Below, piece by piece: positions 8,883 through 17,231 of a stretch of 47,656 nt of DNA. A model generated the notes under the pieces. That model was not told where the DNA came from. It worked only from the letters and a program-made list of their open reading frames with translations, and made no database searches. Position 1 is the stretch's first letter. Each line of letters opens with the position of its first letter. Source of the DNA: Candidatus Poribacteria bacterium (lineage in GTDB: Bacteria; Poribacteria; WGA-4E; WGA-3G); assembly GCA_022827225.1 (NCBI GenBank), contig JAJDTJ010000031.1, positions 1 to 47,656 of the forward strand. Reading direction: 5' to 3'. The translations under genes and the position numbers were made by a program.

Positions 8883-9863
8883 TTAGGCGAATGCGTCTGC
8901 TTCTACATCTGCCAAAAATACGCGTGCGTTATTTTCCAAAGCCGACCTGTGTACCGCTGCCTCAAATAGGAGTTCGTTCCATGCGGCTTCACCGTCCGCG
9001 GGGAAGGGTGTATCGGCATGCATCGCCTTGATTACACCATCAGCCATCCGCTTGAAAGATTCCGGCATTTCAGGCTTGCCTGCTTCTGCTTCCCAGACTT
9101 CTTCTACTTCGGAGTTATTCGCTTTTCTGCGACAATATGAGCCTTCCAGTCCCTTTGCTTCGGCGTAAAATTCATCACCGAGGACTTTGACTCGGAGCGG
9201 ATGATCGTCGTAGCCCCACAGGTTCGTGCCGCTGAGGGAGCCGATGACCCCATTTTCCCAACCGATATGGATGAGTCGCCGCCAGCCACCGGATTCGTTG
9301 GGATCGCCGACGACGCTGACCCACTCTGGTCTACCGACTGTCCAAAGGATTTGGTCGATAATATGGGACCAGCAGTTGAAATGTGCGCGAGCGTGTACCA
9401 TCCGGATTTCACCCAACCGCCCCTCAGCCACATCGTCATGAAGTTTTCGGAAGTGGTGCATAAATCGGTAGTTGAAGTCGATCCCGAATTTGAAGTTGGA
9501 ATCTCGCCACGTTGCGATAGCAGGTGCAGCGATTCCGAGGTCCTCTTCACGGACGCGTGCCTGTCCTTCTAATCCACAGAGCGGTTTTTCAGTAAATACA
9601 TTCCGTCCAGCTTCAAGCAACTCCCGCAGCGGTGGGATGCGTCGGGTTTCGTTGACGATAAGAAGAACGAGTTCAGCATCACAATTCGCTAAGAGTTCTT
9701 GAATTGTTGAATACCCCGGTACCCCGAAGTGTTCTTTTGCTTTCGCGAGGAGTTCGGGGTCCATATCGCACACCGCTACAACTTCCGCATCCGGATGGGC
9801 GTGGAAGTTTCCGCCGTGCATCATCCCCATACCTCTACCACTAATAAGCGCGCATTTTGTCAT
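8883..9863 (-). CDS. Gfo/Idh/MocA family NAD(P)-dependent oxidoreductase
   Basis: 326 residues. The N-terminal Rossmann loop reads GRGMGMMHG (residues 9-17), a variant of GxGxxG. The catalytic signature EKPL is at 92-95. GVIGSLSGTNLWGYDDH and the C-terminal alpha/beta domain fit the family, which oxidises or epimerises sugars and inositols. It has no signal peptide. It follows the secreted jelly-roll-like protein gene on the same strand after 18 bases, so the two probably form an operon driven from the promoter at 10702-10729. The substrate is unknown; the pairing with an exported carbohydrate-binding-type protein suggests sugar catabolism. Confidence 0.88.
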   Translation of the reverse strand: MTKCALISGRGMGMMHGGNFHAHPDAEVVAVCDMDPELLAKAKEHFGVPGYSTIQELLANCDAELVLLIVNETRRIPPLRELLEAGRNVFTEKPLCGLEGQARVREEDLGIAAPAIATWRDSNFKFGIDFNYRFMHHFRKLHDDVAEGRLGEIRMVHARAHFNCWSHIIDQILWTVGRPEWVSVVGDPNESGGWRRLIHIGWENGVIGSLSGTNLWGYDDHPLRVKVLGDEFYAEAKGLEGSYCRRKANNSEVEEVWEAEAGKPEMPESFKRMADGVIKAMHADTPFPADGEAAWNELLFEAAVHRSALENNARVFLADVEADAFA

Positions 9864-9881
9864 GATTAAATTCCTTTCTGC

Positions 9882-10637
9882 TTACCGATGATTCGATTTC
9901 AAGTGTCCCCAAGTGGTTGCCAGTTTACCGACAGGTTGGACTGCAAGTCCGTGTGGATCGAAATTTTCAGCGAAAATCTCTTTTTCGTGCTCTGGTGTGG
10001 CAACGATCACGTTATCAACGCCGTAGATACCGAACTTCCAACAGTCAAAGCTAATGTTTCCGGACTTATAGGTGTTGTCTTTGATTTCCCACTCGGCGAC
10101 CTGTATCGGTTCTTTCTCAGTGACATCCCATATATGAACGGTGACGCGCTTTTCCTGCGTCATTAACGCCGCTTTGAGTATGAAATGCTCGGAACCTTGT
10201 GCGTAGTTCGCCTGCGCTTGTCCGCCTTTTACAGGAAAAGGTTGCCAAGCGTTGACGGGTCCATCTTTATTCGTTGTTACCTTGACGTTGGCACGTCCCC
10301 ACCAGCGCATCCAATAGGAACCATTCGGTGTCTGCCGCAGCGCACCGCCACCGTCGCCTTGTCCGCTCCACTCTATGATGAACCATTCGTAATAGATGAT
10401 GACATCATTGAATTGCTGAGGGGACCGAAGACTTACATAGTCCCCGCCAGATTTTCCTTGGTCCAAATAGAGGATACCATCCTTTGGGTAGACGAATTTA
10501 GGGGTATCTGTTCTCCATTTGGTGGTTAAGTCCAATTCACCCTCAAAATCTTCTTGTAGCAATATTTCCGCTGACACGTCAAACGCCACAAAAACGAGTA
10601 TCGTTAGAATCAAGACACATTTAATTGCGTGTATCAT
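9882..10637 (-). CDS. Secreted concanavalin A-like (jelly-roll) domain protein
   Basis: 251 residues with a clear signal peptide (hydrophobic 7-18, predicted cut after VSA at 23). The mature part opens with LLQEDFEGELD and has alternating beta-strand pattern with SLRSPQQFNDVIIYYEW, HFILKAALMTQEKRVTVHI and GIYGVDNVIV. This is the pattern of the concanavalin A-like/DUF1080-like family of carbohydrate-binding or glycosidase domains; I cannot assign a more exact family. The C-terminus ends in AVQPVGKLATTWGHLK plus a short basic tail, a motif shared with the unrelated secreted protein at 17304-18080. Probably co-transcribed with the Gfo/Idh gene. Confidence 0.65.
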   Translation of the reverse strand: MIHAIKCVLILTILVFVAFDVSAEILLQEDFEGELDLTTKWRTDTPKFVYPKDGILYLDQGKSGGDYVSLRSPQQFNDVIIYYEWFIIEWSGQGDGGGALRQTPNGSYWMRWWGRANVKVTTNKDGPVNAWQPFPVKGGQAQANYAQGSEHFILKAALMTQEKRVTVHIWDVTEKEPIQVAEWEIKDNTYKSGNISFDCWKFGIYGVDNVIVATPEHEKEIFAENFDPHGLAVQPVGKLATTWGHLKSNHR

Positions 10638-10701
10638 CTCCGTGAACTCCTTTGTTCGGATTTATTGGGTCGGAAATGTTATGTTTGAAGTGAGTTGTAG
10701 C

Positions 10702-10729
10702 AGTATAGCATACGTCATAGAAAAGTCAA
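10702..10729 (-). promoter_or_regulatory. Sigma70-type promoter for secreted jelly-roll protein and Gfo/Idh genes
   Basis: On the minus strand TTGACT, 16-base spacer ending in TATGC, then TATACT, 64 bases before ATG 10637. Nearly the same design as the promoter at 6524. Confidence 0.65.
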
Positions 10730-10804
10730 AGGAAATTTGGAAATTTTATCAATGACGGAGCGGTTTTCAGGATGCAGTTTCAGTTTTCGGAGGTTTGATT
10801 CTTC

Positions 10805-10833
10805 TTGCCACCTCTCTTTTACCATGCTATACT
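10805..10833 (+). promoter_or_regulatory. Sigma70-type promoter for 3-hydroxyisobutyrate-type dehydrogenase gene
   Basis: TTGCCA, 17-base spacer ending in CATGC, then TATACT, about 78 bases before ATG 10912. Confidence 0.65.
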
Positions 10834-10911
10834 CTCTGGACAGGAACAATGCAGTGGACGAGGAAAGTTTATGTGCTGTGAATTCAACAACTATACTTGG
10901 ATAGGAAAATT

Positions 10912-11802
10912 ATGACATCCCAACAACTTCCCAGAATCGGTTTTATTGGGCTCGGCAATATGGGCGGGCGGATGGCGAAGAATCTTCATAACGCTGGATA
11001 CCCACTCATCGGATATGATATTGATAGAGAAAAATGTGAGGCACTCACAGCGGCAGGTGCGAGTGCCGGTGAGGATACGACTGAAGTTGTCAAAAATAGT
11101 GATGTTGTCATGACCAGTTTGCGTTCGTCCGATGTTTTTTGCAGTGTTGCCGAACAACACTTCATCCGTAATGCGCGTGAGGATCAGGTATTTATTGATT
11201 TAGGGACGACAGAGGTGGCGAAGACTCGGAACTTGGCGACTGCACTTACTGAAAAAGGGGCGACGCTTATAGACGCTCCGGTGAGCGGCGGACCGCATGG
11301 GTCTGAAACGGGGACGCTCCGCATCTTTGTTGGTGGTGAGGCATCGGCTGTCGAAAAATGTCGTTCCGTCTTAGAAGTCCTCGGCGAACCGAAATATGTG
11401 GTGTATTGTGGTCCGAGCGGATCTGGTCAGATTGTCAAGGGAGTGAACCAATTGGCGATGGGACTCGGTGCTGCAGCGTACATGGAGGCGATGGCATTTG
11501 GAGTCTGTGCCGGTGTGGATCCGGTGGCAATCCGAAATGTTGTCGGTACGGGTAGTGGATGGCGCGGTGAATTCGACAGAATTGCTAAACGTATCATTGA
11601 TGGCACAGGTAAGACGCTCGTTGTGAAATATCCTGAGTTGCCGTATTTCCTCGCAGCGGCAAAGGCAACAGGATTTGAAATTCCGCTCACCGAAGCACTC
11701 TACGAATTCTGTAAAGAAGGGAGTTACGAGATGCTTGACAACATGAACCGTTCATCGCGTTCATTCTGGCACGAATTGACAAAGGATTCCGAAGAGGAGT
11801 AG
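10912..11802 (+). CDS. 3-hydroxyisobutyrate dehydrogenase-type NAD(P)-dependent beta-hydroxyacid dehydrogenase
   Basis: 296 residues from ATG 10912 (AGGA six bases upstream); an in-frame TTG at 10897 lacks a ribosome site. GFIGLGNMGGRMAKNL is the N-terminal NAD(P) loop typical of the family; DAPVSGGPHGSETGTL is the substrate-binding signature; GSGQIVKGVNQLAMG contains the catalytic Lys region. Members oxidise 3-hydroxyisobutyrate, tartronate semialdehyde, or related acids; which one cannot be told. Cytoplasmic. Single gene with its own promoter (10805-10833), converging on the ABC ATPase gene with a 36-base gap. Confidence 0.92.
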   Translation: MTSQQLPRIGFIGLGNMGGRMAKNLHNAGYPLIGYDIDREKCEALTAAGASAGEDTTEVVKNSDVVMTSLRSSDVFCSVAEQHFIRNAREDQVFIDLGTTEVAKTRNLATALTEKGATLIDAPVSGGPHGSETGTLRIFVGGEASAVEKCRSVLEVLGEPKYVVYCGPSGSGQIVKGVNQLAMGLGAAAYMEAMAFGVCAGVDPVAIRNVVGTGSGWRGEFDRIAKRIIDGTGKTLVVKYPELPYFLAAAKATGFEIPLTEALYEFCKEGSYEMLDNMNRSSRSFWHELTKDSEEE

Positions 11803-11838
11803 CGTTCTGGGTTACAAACCGGTTGCCCAAGGATCGTC

Positions 11839-12603
11839 TCAGTCGAAAGCCGTTGACATTTCGACTTGTAGTAACGCTAAGAGTTCCTTTTTCAAGTGAA
11901 TGAGAGCGGTGTCTGTGATGTCTCGTGGACGCGGTAACGGGATGGGTATCTCTGCTTTGAGTGTTGCGGGTCGGGCTGTTAGTAGATAAATCTTATCTGC
12001 GAGTAGGAGTGCCTCCTCAAGATCGTGAGTGATGAGGAGTACGGTCTGCTTGCCTTCCGCCCAGATGTCGAGCAGGATGGATTGCATGACGGTCCGGGTC
12101 ATTGCATCGAGTGCGCCGAAGGGTTCATCTAAAAGCAGGATTTCCTTGCGAAACAGGAGCGTCCGAACGAGCGCAACGCGCTGACGCATCCCGCCCGACA
12201 GTTGCATCGGATAACTGTTTTCAAACCCACTGAGACCGAGTTGCATGAGTCGCTGTCGCGCCTCCGTCTTCGCTGTATTAGGTGGTTCGTAGTGAATTTC
12301 TGGCCCGATAAGAACATTTTTGAGAACCGTTCGCCACGGTAGCAGGAGGTCTTTCTGTTGCATGTAAGCGAAATCGCCGGTGTTACCGGAGATGCGCTCG
12401 CCGTTGAGGTAAATCTCCCCAGTGTCTGGCGTGAGCAGCCCGGCGATAATATTAAAAAGCGTGCTCTTGCCGCAGCCAGAGGGTCCCAGTAAGGCGGTAA
12501 ACTGCCCCGCATCAACAGAGAAGTTTAAGTTGTCCAGCACCTGTAGTTGGGTGTCCTTCTGCGCAAAAGTTTGCGTTAAATTTCGGATCTCTAATGTGCG
12601 CAT
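11839..12603 (-). CDS. ABC transporter ATP-binding protein, nitrate/sulfonate/taurine (SsuB/TauB) type
   Basis: 254 residues with all ATPase motifs: Walker A GPSGCGKST, Q-loop MQQKDLLLPW, signature LSGGMRQRVAL, Walker B ILLLDEPFGALD and the switch His in LLITHDLEEALLL. The PW after the Q-loop and the EALLLADKIYLL helix are characteristic of the SsuB/TauB/NrtD/ThiZ branch, which energises uptake of sulfonates, nitrate, cyanate or pyrimidine precursors. No permease or periplasmic binding protein lies next to it in view: upstream is a DUF58 gene 14 bases away, downstream a convergent dehydrogenase. The transporter partners must be elsewhere or the ATPase serves several permeases. Confidence 0.9.
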   Translation of the reverse strand: MRTLEIRNLTQTFAQKDTQLQVLDNLNFSVDAGQFTALLGPSGCGKSTLFNIIAGLLTPDTGEIYLNGERISGNTGDFAYMQQKDLLLPWRTVLKNVLIGPEIHYEPPNTAKTEARQRLMQLGLSGFENSYPMQLSGGMRQRVALVRTLLFRKEILLLDEPFGALDAMTRTVMQSILLDIWAEGKQTVLLITHDLEEALLLADKIYLLTARPATLKAEIPIPLPRPRDITDTALIHLKKELLALLQVEMSTAFD

Positions 12604-12617
12604 AGTTTCTACGGATT

Positions 12618-13493
12618 TTAACCTTTGGCGGCACGCTGACGGAAAAACCGAATTAGCGGTTTCACGTAGGGCTCATCCGTCCTGACATCAATGGTATCAA
12701 CCTGGCTTGTCCGGAAAATCTGCCGACGTTCTGCCTCAGCGTGTTGATTAAGTTCTTTATAGAGCTGCCGTGCTTCCTCGGAGCGTGTATCAATAACCGT
12801 TGTCTCGCCAGTTTCGGGATCTTCAAGTTCTATCAGACCGACATCCGGCAGTTCTGCTTCACGTCTATCCTGTAGGGTGATAGCGGTGAGTGAGTGTCGC
12901 TTGCTGCTCAAGCGTAGCTGCTTTTCATACCCTGTATCTTTGAAATCGGAAATCAGAAATACAACGCTGTGGGGTTTAAGCACACGATCGACGAATGCCA
13001 ACGCCGTTTCAATGTTTGTCCCCGGTTGTTTCGGTTGAAAGTAGAGGATATCTCGGACGACGCGCAGGACGTGCCTTCTGCCTTTACGGGGTGCGACGAA
13101 GTGCTCTACCGTATCCGTAAAGCAGATAAGACCGACTTTATCGTTATTCCTAATAGCAGAAAAGGCGAGGAGTGCCGCAATCTCGGCAGCAATTTCCGCC
13201 TTTGTCTCACGGATACTCCCAAAACTGGTTGAAGCACTCATATCGACAACCAGCATCATCACGAGTTCACGTTCTTCTACATACTTCTTGATATATGCCT
13301 GCTCCATACGCGCGGTAACATTCCAGTCGATAGCACGGATCTCATCGCCTGCTTGATATTCACGGACTTCATCGAAGGTAATCCCTTGTCCTTTAAAGAC
13401 ACTCTCGTATTCTCCAGCAAAGACTGTGCTAACGAGGCGGTTGGTAAATATTTCGATGCGTCGGATTTTTTTAAGGATCTCTTTTTCGTTCAT
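12618..13493 (-). CDS. DUF58 / von Willebrand-A-like protein
   Basis: 291 residues. The DUF58 core is clear: FKGQGITFDEVREYQAGDE, IRAIDWNVTAR, then the vWA-like metal site DMSAS (MIDAS-type DxSxS) and a second acidic strand VVFLISDFKDTG. No membrane segment is visible. In many bacteria such proteins accompany a MoxR AAA+ ATPase and act in metalloprotein or surface-complex maturation (family knowledge). No moxR is in view; instead the gene leads into an SsuB-type ATPase gene 14 bases downstream, an unusual partner. Start ATG at 13493 is followed by a Lys/Arg-rich helix. Confidence 0.85.
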   Translation of the reverse strand: MNEKEILKKIRRIEIFTNRLVSTVFAGEYESVFKGQGITFDEVREYQAGDEIRAIDWNVTARMEQAYIKKYVEERELVMMLVVDMSASTSFGSIRETKAEIAAEIAALLAFSAIRNNDKVGLICFTDTVEHFVAPRKGRRHVLRVVRDILYFQPKQPGTNIETALAFVDRVLKPHSVVFLISDFKDTGYEKQLRLSSKRHSLTAITLQDRREAELPDVGLIELEDPETGETTVIDTRSEEARQLYKELNQHAEAERRQIFRTSQVDTIDVRTDEPYVKPLIRFFRQRAAKG

Positions 13494-13520
13494 TAGTTCT
13501 GTTCCGCATAAGGAAAGTGC

Positions 13521-13549
13521 TTGCTTAACTCTCTAAACGCTATTATACT
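13521..13549 (+). promoter_or_regulatory. Promoter for HAD hydrolase gene
   Basis: TTGCTT, 17-base spacer, TATACT, ~140 bases before ATG 13692. The overlapping ATTATA also offers a -10 on the minus strand for the DUF58 gene, so the site may work both ways. Confidence 0.5.
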
Positions 13550-13691
13550 ATCACAAAAAAGCGAAGGGATCAACATCTTTGTACTGGCTGTCGGCAGTCA
13601 GCAGAAGAGAGAAGGCGGGAAGCGAGGAAGGATGGGTGTTCAAGCTTCCACCGCAAACATTGAAAGCCGATAGCTAATTTTAGGATACATA

Positions 13692-14522
13692 ATGCAAAAC
13701 ATTTTTTTCGATGATACTGCAATTGAAATCCATCGTGAGGTCGAAACTGGAAACATCCGTCATGTCGTTTTGGATTTTGATGGCACGATCTCGCTTATCC
13801 GAGACGGTTGGCAAAATGTGATGGTGCCGATGATGGTCGAATGCCTTCAAACGGACACGGATACCACCGAGACAGAAGCACAACTTGAAGCACTCGTCGT
13901 TGAATTTGTGGATAGACTGACCGGTAAGCAGACGATCTATCAGATGATTCAACTCAGTGAAGAGATCGAAAAACGTGGCGGGACACCGCAAGAACCGCTC
14001 GCCTACAAAGATGCGTATAACCGCCGATTGCTGCCTGTTGTTGAGGAACGGATTGCCGGACTTGCGGCGGGGACGTTGTCTGCTGAGCCCCTCCGGGTGC
14101 CGAAGTCTCTCGAATTTCTACAGAGCCTACGCGAAATGCGGATACACTGCTATCTCGCCAGCGGGACGGATGTCGAATTCGTTAAAAACGAAGCGGAACT
14201 CCTCGGTGTTGCTCCGTACTTTGACGGTGGCATTTTCGGTGCGTTGCGGGAATATGAGAAGTTTTCTAAAGCCATGGTTATCCAAAAAATCATCACAGAT
14301 TTTGAACTGAGAGGGAACGAATTGCTCATTATCGGGGATGGGTACGTGGAGATTGAGAATGCCAAAGCGGTGGGTGCAATCGCTGTTGGTGTTGCGTCCG
14401 TAGAAGCGAATAGATACAACATGAACGCCGACAAACGGGAACGTCTTATCCGCGCGGGAGCGGATATTATCATCCCTGATTTTCGAGAAGGCACGCAATT
14501 GATAGACTATCTATTTAGTTGA
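13692..14522 (+). CDS. HAD-superfamily hydrolase
   Basis: 276 residues. Motif I is VLDFDGTIS (residues ~27-35, nucleophile Asp), motif II is LASGTD, and motif IV is IIGDGYVEIENAKAVGA. A helical cap of ~100 residues sits between motifs I and II, matching C1-cap phosphatases similar to phosphoglycolate phosphatase. It is cytoplasmic and Mg2+-dependent by family rule; the substrate is unknown. The promoter at 13521-13549 would give a ~135-base leader that carries a copy of an intergenic repeat. The next gene downstream (PL22-like lyase) is 121 bases away with a palindrome between. Confidence 0.88.
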   Translation: MQNIFFDDTAIEIHREVETGNIRHVVLDFDGTISLIRDGWQNVMVPMMVECLQTDTDTTETEAQLEALVVEFVDRLTGKQTIYQMIQLSEEIEKRGGTPQEPLAYKDAYNRRLLPVVEERIAGLAAGTLSAEPLRVPKSLEFLQSLREMRIHCYLASGTDVEFVKNEAELLGVAPYFDGGIFGALREYEKFSKAMVIQKIITDFELRGNELLIIGDGYVEIENAKAVGAIAVGVASVEANRYNMNADKRERLIRAGADIIIPDFREGTQLIDYLFS

Positions 14523-14574
14523 GGTCGGTTTATAATTCTTGTTTGTAGTCGCGCAATTTATTCAGCGTTCCCAC

Positions 14575-14590
14575 GGGTGATGAATCACCC
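14575..14590. repeat. GGGTGAT/ATCACCC palindrome
   Basis: A near-perfect palindrome in the 121-base gap between the HAD and PL22-like genes, set within GTAGT...ACTAC outer arms (about 14545 and 14591). Confidence 0.6.
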
Positions 14591-14643
14591 TACTACGAAC
14601 CGAACCCATTTTATCTCATAAGCAGACTTGCGAGGAACACACT

Positions 14644-15771
14644 ATGACAAACTACGCCAAAGCGTCCGTTCATCCTTCAGAACTACGTGAATTTCAAGAC
14701 GACCAAACGGGCGCGCATATCTATCAACTTACAAACGATACTTCTATTAATCATAACCTTTACTTCCTCACATCCTCGTTCACACCGGACCAGAAGCATC
14801 TCATCTTTACCTCTTACCGTTCAGGGAAACCGAACTTTTTCAAACTGGAATTCCCTAACGGCGATATTGTGCAGCTGACAGATGCCGACGATGTCCACGG
14901 GTATTCGGGTGTAATCTCCAAAGACGGGTCTGAACTCTTTTATACGCAAGCGGACGCGATAAAGGCGATTCACCTTGACTCTTTTGAGGAACGTGTGCTG
15001 GCGGAATTTCCGGGCGGGAGTCTCGGTGAATGCAGCGTCAGTGCGGATGAACGGTTTATTGTAACGGCAATGAAGCGCGATGATAAATCGCATATCACTG
15101 TGACCGCTACAGATGGCAGCGGCGGCGAGGTTATCTATACATCCCCAAACCAGACGATTATCCATCCGCAGTTTCACCCGAAATACCCTGATCTCATTGC
15201 TTACTCTGGCGACCCTGCACCCCGGATGTGGACGATTAAACGGGACGGCACAGAAAACCGGTCGCTCTATCAACACGATAATAACGAATTTTTGGTCCAT
15301 GAAACCTTCCTCGGCGCGCAAGACGACTTGATTGTAACGCATTGGCCCTACGCACTGCGGCGGATATCCTTGGAAACCTTACAGATACAGACGATCGCCG
15401 ATTTCAATGCGTGGCACATCGCCAGCAACCGAGATGGGACAAAGGTATTGTGCGACACTGTTCACCCCGACATCGGTCTACGATTGGTTGATGTGGAGAC
15501 GGGTGAACATACGCCTATCTGCTATCCGCAGAGTTCATCGAGCGGGAGTCAGTGGAAAACGGATCGGTATGCGCTCGCCGAAGATTGGGCAGCAGCACAA
15601 CAGGCAGGCGATCGCGAGAAATCGCTGAGTTGGATGGAAATGAAGGTGGACACCGTCTACGGACCACAATGGACACACCCGCATCCGTCATTTAGTCCTG
15701 ATGAAACGGCTGTCGTGTATACGTCAGATGTGTCGGGGCGTTCGCAGGTTTATGTTGCTGTTATTCCGTAA
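14644..15771 (+). CDS. Seven-bladed beta-propeller protein, oligogalacturonate lyase (PL22)-like
   Basis: 375 residues of repeated TolB/PD40-like blades, e.g. SSFTPDQKHLIFTS, GVISKDGSELFYTQ and PSFSPDETAVVYTS. HPQFHPKYPDLIAYSGD, RMWTIKRDGTENRSLY and HETFLGAQDD match the arrangement of metal-binding His and substrate residues in oligogalacturonate lyases of polysaccharide lyase family 22 (family knowledge). These cleave unsaturated digalacturonate to 5-keto-4-deoxyuronate. No signal peptide, as expected for the cytoplasmic enzyme. Many bacteria carry PL22-like proteins of unproven activity, so the substrate stays open. Start ATG 14644 has GAGGA upstream. Confidence 0.72.
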   Translation: MTNYAKASVHPSELREFQDDQTGAHIYQLTNDTSINHNLYFLTSSFTPDQKHLIFTSYRSGKPNFFKLEFPNGDIVQLTDADDVHGYSGVISKDGSELFYTQADAIKAIHLDSFEERVLAEFPGGSLGECSVSADERFIVTAMKRDDKSHITVTATDGSGGEVIYTSPNQTIIHPQFHPKYPDLIAYSGDPAPRMWTIKRDGTENRSLYQHDNNEFLVHETFLGAQDDLIVTHWPYALRRISLETLQIQTIADFNAWHIASNRDGTKVLCDTVHPDIGLRLVDVETGEHTPICYPQSSSSGSQWKTDRYALAEDWAAAQQAGDREKSLSWMEMKVDTVYGPQWTHPHPSFSPDETAVVYTSDVSGRSQVYVAVIP

Positions 15772-15786
15772 ATGGCGATGGTGTTG

Positions 15787-15885
15787 TTAAGTTTCTGGAT
15801 TCTGATGCTTGTTCTTTAAGCTTAACATTGCCGTTCAAGTGCCAGCATGGTATAATAGTTTGCAGTGGGCATACCAGAAACTTAA
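15787..15885. repeat. 12-base inverted repeat flanking the HigB promoter
   Basis: TTAAGTTTCTGG at 15787-15798 and its exact reverse complement CCAGAAACTTAA at 15874-15885, 75 bases apart with the promoter between. It could be a paired operator for autoregulation or the ends of a small mobile insert. Confidence 0.7.
15828..15856 (+). promoter_or_regulatory. Promoter of the HigB-TPR operon
   Basis: TTGCCG, 17-base spacer, perfect TATAAT, 92 bases before the toxin ATG. It lies between the arms of a 12-base inverted repeat (15787-15798 and 15874-15885). Confidence 0.7.
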
Positions 15886-15947
15886 GAGGTGAACCAAGTG
15901 CTTTGGGCGCTAACAGTGTGTCAAGGGAGACTTCATACACATAATCA

Positions 15948-16286
15948 ATGCATATCAGAAATGAAGAAAAACTGACTGAATTTGCCCAGAGACATCCGAA
16001 TACTCGATCAGCACTGAACAGATGGCGTGAATTGATGGAGCGAGAAAGTTTTGGTTCAATCGTTGAGTTGCGCGAAAAATTCCCGCACGCGGATCTAATC
16101 CAAGTGAACGTGCGAGAAAGGCTGCCGACAGGTTCTTACGCCACTGTGAAGAGAACTTGGACGGCTTTCAATATTGGCGGCAACAAAGTTCGTCTTTTAG
16201 TGTCCATGCAATATCAACTCCAGCATGCCACTATTCGCAAAGTATTCACACACGCGGAATATGATGCTTGGAACAAACGGAGATAG
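15948..16286 (+). CDS. higB: HigB-family type II toxin (mRNA interferase)
   Basis: 112 residues, the usual size for HigB of the RelE/ParE-like fold. The family hallmarks are all present: AFNIGGNKVRLLVSMQYQLQ in the centre and IRKVFTHAEYDAW at the C-terminus. The conserved His and Tyr in THAEYD are thought to act in ribosome-dependent mRNA cleavage. The N-terminal helix EFAQRHPNTRSALNRW is also typical. Start ATG 15948 has only a weak ribosome site. A strong promoter lies 92 bases upstream, flanked by a 12-base inverted repeat. The toxin gene comes first, as usual for higBA, and is followed after six bases by a TPR-protein gene. Confidence 0.88.
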   Translation: MHIRNEEKLTEFAQRHPNTRSALNRWRELMERESFGSIVELREKFPHADLIQVNVRERLPTGSYATVKRTWTAFNIGGNKVRLLVSMQYQLQHATIRKVFTHAEYDAWNKRR

Positions 16287-16292
16287 GAAATA

Positions 16293-17225
16293 ATGTTAAC
16301 CGATATACAAACTCCCCAAAATGTATTATCTCTATTAGCACCTTTTGTCCCGGTGGAGCCGGATATGCCTGCACCCCAAAAGCAAGATCCTTTTGTAACA
16401 CAACAGACTCTACTTCAGAAAACGGTGAAGGCTGCTCCTTATCCAGAAAGTGACTATCGTTGGCTCGCCAGTGTACTGAAATTATTAATCGATATCGGGA
16501 ATCGGGACGAAGCCCTCAGTTTGAATATAATATCAAGAAGCGACTACCGACACCTTTCACCCCTACTTGAAGAATTAGTTGACACAGTCGGTGAAAATGT
16601 ACACCATCCTGCTACCTCCCTGATGATGCTCGTTGGATTTCTCGTTGAAAGGTATGAGAAAGAAAACGTTCCGAAGTTATCGGATCTCCCTACAGATCCG
16701 GCGGAGGAAGCAGACGGGACAGAAGAAGCATTGGTCGAATTGGACGACGAATGGGAGATCTTGGAGATAAGAGACCTCACTCCAGAAGATATAAAGGAGC
16801 TTGAAAAAAAACATCCGCCGGCTGCCATCTTAGAATGGACTGAAACAGAGGTGACAATTCATGCCTTTTTTTCAATCGGCAATATTCTTTCAGAGGGTGG
16901 TTGGATAAGAGAAGCCATTTCTGCCTACGACATGGTGCTCCGCTTGAAACCTGATTTTGCTGAAGCCTATTACAATCGCGGAACGGCAAAAACGTTCATT
17001 GCTGAATATGCGGCTGCCATCGCTGATTTTGACGAAACTATTTGCCTCAAGCCAGAATTTGTTGAAGCTTACTACAACCGCGGTCTAACAAAGTCTACCC
17101 TTAACCAGCCGAAAGCGGCGGAACATGATTTACGAACGGCGTTAAAATTAGCTAAACAGCAAGGACAGGACAATATCAAAGTTAATATCAAGCAACGTCT
17201 CCGGGAATTCAATGACACCGAATAA
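16293..17225 (+). CDS. TPR protein in the antitoxin position, with HigA-like segment and no helix-turn-helix
   Basis: 310 residues; AGGA lies just upstream of ATG 16293, overlapping the end of the toxin gene region, so translation is likely coupled. Residues ~88-128 (LLEELVDTVG, then SLMMLVGFLVERYEKEN) resemble the N-terminal segment of HigA antitoxins that partner this HigB family. Where the XRE DNA-binding domain should follow, there is instead an acidic linker (130-180) and two to three TPR units (188-290), with the FAEAYYNRGTAK and FVEAYYNRGLTK signatures. I infer an antitoxin or chaperone-type role by position and the HigA-like segment; TPR proteins as toxin partners are not standard. 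A hairpin with a T-run follows. Confidence 0.7.
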   Translation: MLTDIQTPQNVLSLLAPFVPVEPDMPAPQKQDPFVTQQTLLQKTVKAAPYPESDYRWLASVLKLLIDIGNRDEALSLNIISRSDYRHLSPLLEELVDTVGENVHHPATSLMMLVGFLVERYEKENVPKLSDLPTDPAEEADGTEEALVELDDEWEILEIRDLTPEDIKELEKKHPPAAILEWTETEVTIHAFFSIGNILSEGGWIREAISAYDMVLRLKPDFAEAYYNRGTAKTFIAEYAAAIADFDETICLKPEFVEAYYNRGLTKSTLNQPKAAEHDLRTALKLAKQQGQDNIKVNIKQRLREFNDTE

Positions 17226-17231
17226 AGGGTT

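Noticed and set aside
14821..15342. A 173-codon minus-strand open frame
   Set aside because: It is antisense to the PL22-like lyase gene and its translation shows no coherent domain pattern.
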